This document shows, piece by piece, positions 59,532 through 64,000 of a stretch of DNA of 64,000 nt. The translations under genes were made by a program, and so were the position numbers. Source of the DNA: JABDBE01 sp963832245 (GTDB lineage: Bacteria; Acidobacteriota; Terriglobia; Terriglobales; Acidobacteriaceae); the NCBI GenBank assembly GCA_963832245.1, contig CAWHTG010000003.1:310001-374000 (forward strand). The letters are read 5' to 3'. Under the pieces are notes generated by a model. It was not told the DNA's origin. It searched no databases and saw nothing but the letters and a program-made list of their open reading frames with translations. Within the stretch, counting starts at the first letter, position 1. Every line of letters starts with the position of its first letter.

Positions 59532-59740
59532 GCGATTGCACGGTGCCGGAAACTGATGGATTCTGGAGGATCATCCTGCGATTTCTCTACATCATCTGCA
59601 AGTGCACGCAGCGCAATCGCAGTAGCCTTCGCACACGCTTCTTGCTCGGTCATGCCGTAGGCAAGTGCGCCCGGAACTTCAGGAATCTCCGCAATCCAGC
59701 GGCCATCATCCTCGCGCTCGGTTTCGATACTAAATCGCAA
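59528..59740 (-). CDS. hicB: HicB-type antitoxin
   Basis: A 70-residue protein with the HicB fold: RFSIETEREDDGRWIAEIPE then GALAYGMTEQEACAKATAIALRALADDVE. The TTG at 59740 has AGGAG 7 bases upstream and gives the usual short length; a longer frame to 59968 looks untranslated. No C-terminal DNA-binding domain is present, so autoregulation may be absent or through the complex. It is encoded ahead of hicA with overlap. Confidence 0.85.
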   Translation of the reverse strand: MRFSIETEREDDGRWIAEIPEVPGALAYGMTEQEACAKATAIALRALADDVEKSQDDPPESISFRHRAIA

Positions 59741-59977
59741 ATCTTGGCTCCTGGTGCCACGTGGCGGCTTTCGGTCGGTTGTCACTTCTATAGGATGCCC
59801 TACAACCGAGTTGGATACAGCGTTACGAAGGTCATTTTTTTGTAAAGAAATTGTGACCCGCCCAATTCGGGAGAAGCATATCCGACTTTCTGGTATCCAC
59901 CAACTAAATTGTGCACGTATGGTCAGGGCGGCTGTTAATTGTTTGTATGCAAGGCTTTCCGAGTTCAAAAGGTCAAC

Positions 59978-61132
59978 TCAGTGCGATCCAATTACATCGC
60001 GCGCAGTGGCGTACAGATTGCATGGTTCTGCGGACGCCACCGGCTTTCTAAGATTCTTCCTATCACGGCTACGCTTGGCAGCCGCCTTGGCTAAACCCAG
60101 GTGTAAACCGCACAAGGTCTTGCCAACGGACGCTGGGTTACGGCACTGCGTACACATGGCGGGCCCAGGAATCAGAACTGGCGCGGGAGTTTGGAAAAGG
60201 GTCATCTGCGTTGTTTTTGGACGCCATCGGGGATTACAACGCGCCAGAACACTTTTCAGATGTTCACGCGAAACGTTGGTGTAAATCTCGGTAGTAGAAA
60301 TATCCGCGTGGCCCAGAATCGTTTGAATCGTTCGCAGGTCCGCCCGATGGTCTAGCATGTGGGTTGCTGCACTGTGGCGCAGCATGTGAGGGCTGATATG
60401 GGGAAGCCCAGCGATTTGTGCCCGCTCGTTAAGTACCTGCCACAGGTGCGCCCGAGTCAGCCCGTGCCCACGGCGTCCGATGAATAAAACCGTCGTTTGT
60501 GAGTTTTTCTTTTCCAGTGATCCCCTGCCGTAGTCCAGATACCTTTGGATCGCATCTACCGCAGATCGGCCAAGGGGCACTATGCGTGTCTTCGACCCCT
60601 TGCCAGTCACTGTTAGCGTGCGACCTGGCAAATTCAGGTCTGTCAATCTTGCTGATATCAACTCAGAGGCTCGAATCCCACTGGCATAGAGAGTTTCCAA
60701 CATCGCTTGATCGCGAAGAACAAGGGCACTCGGAGCGAGTGTCCCCCCATCGCGGCTCAGCAGCCTGCTAACCTCCGTCTCGGAAATTGCCTTTGGCAGG
60801 CGCTTCTCTTTCTTGGGCAACTGGACACCGGCCATCGGATTCGACCGGATAAGGCCGTCTATCTGCAGGAATTTAAAAAACTCGCGAAGCGTCGAAATGC
60901 GGTTGCTGATTGTGGATGCCTTGAACCTGCGTTCGTAGCAGGACGAAATGTACTCGCGGATCTGGGCTGCTTTTGCTTCCGACGCAGATTTCCCATCACC
61001 AAGGAACGAGCAAAAATCACAGAGAGACTCACGATATCTTTCGATGGTGTTTTCCGAGAGTCCACGTTCAACGTCTTTGTAATTGAGAAAACCGTCCACT
61101 TGAGCAACAAGGGGAACCCTCGCTTTGGCCAT
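59978..61132 (-). CDS. Second tyrosine recombinase, XerC/D-like with a zinc-binding tail
   Basis: A 384-residue recombinase. N-terminal SAM-like domain (GLSENTIERYRESLCDF), catalytic domain with Arg in ASGIRASELISARL, Lys in TGKGSKTRIVPLG, H-x-x-R in PHMLRHSAATHML, His in LGHADISTTEIY and Tyr in the same segment. A C-terminal extension of about 65 residues holds C-x2-C ... C-x2-H (CTQCRNP, LCGLHLG) and a basic tail, not part of XerC/D. GGAG lies 7 bases before the ATG. Its role beside the integrase could be resolution of multimers or recombination at another site. Confidence 0.9.
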   Translation of the reverse strand: MAKARVPLVAQVDGFLNYKDVERGLSENTIERYRESLCDFCSFLGDGKSASEAKAAQIREYISSCYERRFKASTISNRISTLREFFKFLQIDGLIRSNPMAGVQLPKKEKRLPKAISETEVSRLLSRDGGTLAPSALVLRDQAMLETLYASGIRASELISARLTDLNLPGRTLTVTGKGSKTRIVPLGRSAVDAIQRYLDYGRGSLEKKNSQTTVLFIGRRGHGLTRAHLWQVLNERAQIAGLPHISPHMLRHSAATHMLDHRADLRTIQTILGHADISTTEIYTNVSREHLKSVLARCNPRWRPKTTQMTLFQTPAPVLIPGPAMCTQCRNPASVGKTLCGLHLGLAKAAAKRSRDRKNLRKPVASAEPCNLYATARDVIGSH

Positions 61133-61179
61133 GTTGGCGCTCCTTGGTGAACTGTGGGGGGGAGGGACCGACGGAGAAT

Positions 61180-61208
61180 ACTCTATGCGAAGCGGCTTCG
61201 CATGTCAA
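61180..61208 (-). promoter_or_regulatory. Promoter of the second recombinase with a palindromic spacer
   Basis: TTGACA (61208-61203), a 17-base spacer and TAGAGT (61185-61180). The whole spacer is a perfect palindrome, TGCGAAGCCGCTTCGCA. A repressor bound there would sit between the two boxes. Confidence 0.75.
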
Positions 61209-61231
61209 CTCTGCTATTCTTCGCCCCGTAA

Positions 61232-61387
61232 ATGGCGAAGAAAAAGAGCGTCTTGTCACGGCATCTATCTAAACTTGGTAGGAAGGGCGGCAAGGCGCGA
61301 CTCGAAACAATGACAGAGGATCAGCGAAAGGAATCTGCCCGCAAGGCCGCCCAGGCAAGGTGGGCGAAAAAAAAGTCGAATGAGTAG
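61232..61387 (+). CDS. Small basic KGGKAR-motif protein
   Basis: A 51-residue protein: MAKKKSVLSRHLSKLGRKGG, then KARLETMTEDQRKESARKAA and QARWAKKK. The pattern matches the N-terminal two-thirds of the protein at 49033-49278. It is divergent from the second recombinase. It might bind DNA or RNA; small Lys/Arg-rich proteins like this are common on mobile elements. Confidence 0.7.
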   Translation: MAKKKSVLSRHLSKLGRKGGKARLETMTEDQRKESARKAAQARWAKKKSNE

Positions 61388-61824
61388 AACGGGTCTCGCG
61401 CTAGATTTCCCCTGACCAGAATTTTACAAATTTGGCAGACACTTTTGTCGCGTCCGGAGACTCTAAGAGTGTATGGACGTTTCTCGACGGCCCGATGGCC
61501 GATGGCCGGCAGGTGCCTCGGCTCCTGTGACCTAGGTTACTTGAAATGGCGATGTTTGTCCTCCATCCTTGATGGCCAGAGACATTCAGAAAAAGCGCAA
61601 GGTTTTGCCTACAGGCAGAGGGTAAAGGGGCGGGGAGGTATAATGATGAGTACTTTAGTAATCCCCCGGTTGGCCGATAATCTGCTTATAGCGAAACCTA
61701 GCAGGGTACGAAGCGGGCCATTGACTTTGGCCAAAAGAAGTTTATTCTTTTAGGCCAATCTGGAAGCACCCCGCGGGGGGGGGCACAGTGGACATTTGCC
61801 AACCCTGCGAATCGGGAAGCATCT
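61388..61824. other. Element region with at most one tiny gene
   Basis: A stretch of about 440 bases. Frames crossing it are of biased composition. The one good translation signal is GGGGAGG before ATGATG at 61643, listed separately. GGCCGATGGCCGATGGCCGG near 61490-61510 is a short tandem repeat. Confidence 0.5.
61643..61753 (+). CDS. Possible 36-residue peptide
   Basis: MMSTLVIPRLADNLL then a basic end. A very good ribosome-binding site (GGGGAGG, 5 bases before ATG) is the main support; the peptide has no known relatives that I recognise. It may also be a leader peptide. Confidence 0.35.
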   Translation: MMSTLVIPRLADNLLIAKPSRVRSGPLTLAKRSLFF

Positions 61825-62052
61825 ATGGATACCGGAATTAAGATGAAGCGAAGCAATGCCGTTCGAAAGTCCGAGGAGCATGAACGCGCAAACCCGTTCT
61901 GCGCCGCGCACCCGGAGGTGTCCTCGCCTAGCCCGTCTACTGTGCAATATCATCCAGATGACGCCCAAGGCACCTTCAGGAAAACCGCCAGCACTGGCCT
62001 GCGGGCGCATGTTCGTGCCGATCATGTAGTGGTGGCGAGGAAGAAGAAGTAG
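61825..62052 (+). CDS. Hypothetical small protein upstream of the cargo gene
   Basis: A 75-residue protein, basic at both ends (MKRSNAVRKSEEHERAN, LRAHVRADHVVVARKKK), ending four bases before the start of the next gene. The ribosome-binding site is weak. Not recognised; close spacing suggests a two-gene unit. Confidence 0.5.
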   Translation: MDTGIKMKRSNAVRKSEEHERANPFCAAHPEVSSPSPSTVQYHPDDAQGTFRKTASTGLRAHVRADHVVVARKKK

Positions 62053-62056
62053 GCGA

Positions 62057-62803
62057 TTGCCTCTTTCTTCCGACGCCTTCTTTCTTAAAGAGCCCCCATC
62101 CCTTCTGCAGCAAGGGGACATCGTCGCCGGTGTCCCCTTGCTGCTTCTTCCTCCAGCGGAATCTCTTGTGTTGATTCGCTCGCCACATCGGAGATTTCCA
62201 TTGGAACACCTCGAGCCCGGAGAAGCAGTCCTCGTCAACGAGAAAACACTAAACGATGCTTTTGAGACGGGAAGCGAATACGCGGCTGTTTCTGTACAAC
62301 GTGGATTGGCGATGCTTATCACGCCGACGTGCGATCTTCAACAACCGGATGGGGTATGGGCGGTTTGGCCGCTCAGACCAATCGGCGGAGCCGGGATTGA
62401 TATTGGAAACCTTGATGCGGGAAAGTACGCAAATCTCACCCGAGTCCCAGACCACGATTATTTTGAGGAAGTGTTTATCGATCTAACCGATATTCGTCCC
62501 GTCAGGCCCGAACAGTTTCTCTTGAAGAATCGGGTTGCCAGCATCACAAGGGAAGCCGAGGACGAGATTCTACAAAAGTATCACCGTGCGCTCGGAAGGA
62601 CCTGGGGCTACGCCCAAGGTGAGACCATAGACCCGCTCGGTAAATACCAAACAGGAGCTTTCCGTTGTGCGCAATGCAACCTTTACGATGTCAGCGTGAC
62701 GACGATCCAATTGAAAGCAGGGATGCAAGCTCCTGAGTGCGAGAACTGCAAAAGGATCGGCAAGTCAGCACAATGGTATCCGCTGACGAAGCACAGGAAA
62801 TGA
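62057..62803 (+). CDS. Unrecognised protein with TPTCDL and zinc motifs, probable cargo
   Basis: A 248-residue protein from a TTG start. An N-terminal beta-rich part (QQGDIVAGVPLLLLPPAESL) is followed by RGLAMLITPTCDLQQPDGVW, an I-T-x-x-C-D motif seen in a scattered family of proteins of unknown function on mobile DNA. The C-terminal part has CAQC and CENC, a likely zinc ribbon. Last gene before the right attachment site, where cargo genes usually lie. A defence or addiction role is a guess from location. Confidence 0.65.
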   Translation: MPLSSDAFFLKEPPSLLQQGDIVAGVPLLLLPPAESLVLIRSPHRRFPLEHLEPGEAVLVNEKTLNDAFETGSEYAAVSVQRGLAMLITPTCDLQQPDGVWAVWPLRPIGGAGIDIGNLDAGKYANLTRVPDHDYFEEVFIDLTDIRPVRPEQFLLKNRVASITREAEDEILQKYHRALGRTWGYAQGETIDPLGKYQTGAFRCAQCNLYDVSVTTIQLKAGMQAPECENCKRIGKSAQWYPLTKHRK

Positions 62804-62953
62804 CAGCGCCAATTGTGTAACCGGAATGTAACTCACCGAGGTAAACCGAGAGGCATGGAGAAGCACTTAGCGCAACCTGCCCATTTTGCCCATTCCGAGG
62901 ATGCTCTTTTGCGTCCAATGACTTCCGAAAAAAGCGGGCCGTTATGCGCGGGT

Positions 62954-62992
62954 TCCTAAGTCCAGCGCGTCTGCCAATTCCGCCATCCCGGC
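62954..62992. repeat. Attachment site, right copy (displaced 5' half of tRNA-Leu)
   Basis: Identical to 47482-47520 over 39 bases. It is the 5' half of the original host tRNA-Leu gene, now cut off from its 3' half by the element. On the minus strand it keeps its original upstream sequence. Confidence 0.93.
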
Positions 62993-63229
62993 AATTCGGT
63001 GATGTCAGACTCACTCACGGTATTGTAACGTTCGAACAGGCCACGCGTCTTGCGCTCCAGATCAACCTGCTTAACCTTGCATTTGTACGAGAAGTTCGGT
63101 CTTGCGATCCCAAGAGTTCACGCAAGGGGAGTCGGCACATGCAGGGAACAAATCATTCTTTGATTTTGGATAGATTGTTGGGGAACTGTCACGCCAGCAA
63201 ATGATCGAGTTTTTTCAACCCGAGCAAAG
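62993..63229 (-). promoter_or_regulatory. Original upstream region of tRNA-Leu, now detached
   Basis: Host DNA between the right attachment site and pilA. On the minus strand TACAAT (63027-63022) would be the -10 box for the tRNA, with a start about 20 bases before the tRNA 5' end; the -35 is weak. After integration this promoter reads into the element's right end. No gene is seen. Confidence 0.5.
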
Positions 63230-63763
63230 CTACTGCAATTGCAACCAATTGGGCGGAGTGACGCAAACGACGTTCGTGATTCCAGGAGCTGCGTTGAATG
63301 ACGCGTTGTAGTGAATCACGCCGTCTTCGTTGGAGCAGAAGCCGCGTACGCCACTCTGGTTAAATGCAGCGGCGGAACCACTCACGGTATAGCCCAAGAA
63401 CGGGGGGCCAGCCGGGTTCCACATGGCAAAATAGTAACCGCTCTTGGCATTTGCTACGACCGTGGCGCGTGACAGCGCCCAGTCAATCAGGCAAGCATTA
63501 AGCAGAACCGGTCCGCCAACCGGGCAACCAGTCGCGGCTGGCGGCCCGAGCGCAGCCAGGGTGGTCGAATAGCCATTCGCCGGATACATGGAGTAATAGC
63601 TAACCTGAGCCGTGTTGGTGGTACGAACCGAGCTGGCCGCAGACGATTCATTAGCCGAAATGCGTGCCCGCAAAAGGTTGGGGATGGCGATAGCAGCAAT
63701 GATAAGGATGATCGCCACGACGATGAGCAACTCGATGAGTGAAAAACCCTTCTGTCTCCGCAT
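63230..63763 (-). CDS. pilA: Type IV major pilin, PilA-like
   Basis: A 177-residue prepilin. The leader MRRQKG is followed by FSLIELLIVVAIILIIAAIAIPNLLRAR, with the prepilin peptidase site G/F and Glu at +5. The globular part ends with two Cys (GFCSNEDG and NVVCVTPP) that can form the D-loop disulfide. AGGGGAGATGAC precedes the ATG at 63763. It is separated from the pilus operon at 38-45 kb only by the element and a few genes, and is a probable substrate of that machine. Confidence 0.92.
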   Translation of the reverse strand: MRRQKGFSLIELLIVVAIILIIAAIAIPNLLRARISANESSAASSVRTTNTAQVSYYSMYPANGYSTTLAALGPPAATGCPVGGPVLLNACLIDWALSRATVVANAKSGYYFAMWNPAGPPFLGYTVSGSAAAFNQSGVRGFCSNEDGVIHYNASFNAAPGITNVVCVTPPNWLQLQ

Positions 63764-63899
63764 GTCATCTCCCCTTGGTTGTCTGGACCATTCCGCTTGC
63801 AAGAATAAGTGAAAGTTAGCCTACGGTCTGTTCGGAATCGGTTAGGTGGGATTACTAAAGTTTACTCGCTTATAGAAAAATGAATCTGAAACCCGGCAC

Positions 63900-63922
63900 A
63901 AATGGCAGAGGATGTGCCATTT
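63900..63922 (-). promoter_or_regulatory. Candidate sigma-54 promoter or dyad upstream of pilA
   Basis: On the minus strand TGGCACATCCTCTGCC keeps the GG-N10-GC spacing of -24/-12 promoters, about 140 bases before the pilA ATG. pilA genes of several phyla use sigma-54. The same bases are also a perfect dyad, AAATGGCA-N7-TGCCATTT, so a repressor or activator site is an alternative. Confidence 0.45.
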
Positions 63923-64000
63923 TCAATCGCTTTCAGTCCATATTGCGTGACCCCAGATAGCCATGCCGAATGTCAAGCCATCGTTCCCTGACGCTCTCCT

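Larger units (their letters stand above)
47482..62992. mobile_element. Integrated 15.5-kb element in tRNA-Leu (satellite-like or degraded prophage)
   Basis: Direct repeats of 39 bp at both ends (47482, 62954) give a unit of 15,472 bp. The left end has a tyrosine integrase adjacent to the tRNA, with an excisionase-like gene. The middle has an HTH regulator and a cluster of unrecognised phage-like genes. The right end has HicBA, a second recombinase and cargo. GC-rich host palindromes are absent inside. I see no large terminase, portal, major capsid or tail genes, so it may need a helper phage or be a remnant. Confidence 0.9.

Noticed and set aside
59741..59968. N-terminal extension of hicB
   Set aside because: It has no similarity to HicB, and a good ribosome-binding site precedes the TTG at 59740.
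61750..62322. 190-codon minus-strand frame
   Set aside because: It overlaps the two cargo genes; composition is Arg/Gly/Ser-rich and there is no ribosome-binding site.
62954..62992. Second tRNA gene
   Set aside because: Only the 5' half is present; acceptor 3' strand, variable arm and T-arm are missing.

Overview
The window is about 64 kb of GC-rich bacterial chromosome. Gene content points to a soil Acidobacteriota of the Koribacter / Sulfotelmatobacter kind: a split cytochrome b with a giant octaheme cytochrome c, type IV pilus genes, a HAF-repeat protein, many GTG/TTG starts and dense extragenic palindromes. This placement is inferred from gene content; no rRNA gene is present to confirm it.

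Region 1 (1-13.6 kb) opens with the first codons of a single-stranded DNA-binding protein gene, a ferredoxin and a VOC protein. A long minus-strand respiratory cluster follows. In transcription order it runs Rieske protein, cytochrome b N-half, cytochrome b C-half, octaheme cytochrome c, copper-site lipoprotein, heme A synthase, a three-part ABC exporter, a small unknown protein, and a HEAT-repeat protein with a lipoyl-like insert. It reads as one quinol-oxidising complex with its assembly genes. Region 2 (13.6-35 kb) is mostly housekeeping and small operons: ferrochelatase, NAD-type isocitrate dehydrogenase, NrdR, a YbhN-like flippase, lytic transglycosylase, HAD phosphatase, TPR protein, cation/proton antiporter, a divergent regulator pair, NarL-type response regulator, DUF2252, arginine-deiminase-fold hydrolase, hydrolases (one frameshifted), FabF, UbiD, a HigA-like remnant, a CAP protein and a GNAT acetyltransferase. 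Region 3 (35-47.4 kb) has a methyltransferase, a beta-barrel protein, LolA, and a type IV pilus / type II secretion operon (GspF/PilC, PilB, PilM, PilN, PilO, PilP-like, odd pseudopilin), then a HAF-repeat protein and an IscA/ErpA-type protein.

Region 4 (47,482-62,992) is an integrated mobile element of 15.5 kb. It is bounded by a perfect 39-bp direct repeat of the 5' half of tRNA-Leu(UAG). It has an integrase operon next to the tRNA, an AlpA/excisionase-like protein, an autoregulated HTH protein, an array of short AACTC repeats, a ten-gene plus-strand operon of phage-like but mostly unrecognised proteins, a HicBA toxin-antitoxin pair, a second tyrosine recombinase, and a two-gene cargo unit. 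I can recognise no terminase large subunit, portal, major capsid or tail genes, so it looks like a satellite or a degraded prophage. Three promoters inside it each overlap a dyad or direct repeat, which suggests tight repression. Integration exchanged the 5' half of the tRNA gene and separated the tRNA from its original upstream promoter region.

Region 5 (63-64 kb) returns to host DNA with a PilA-type major pilin gene and a candidate sigma-54 site or dyad upstream. The pilus operon of region 3 could assemble this pilin.

Throughout the host part, many gaps hold GC-rich inverted repeats of a few recurring types. Two copies lie in frame inside ubiD.
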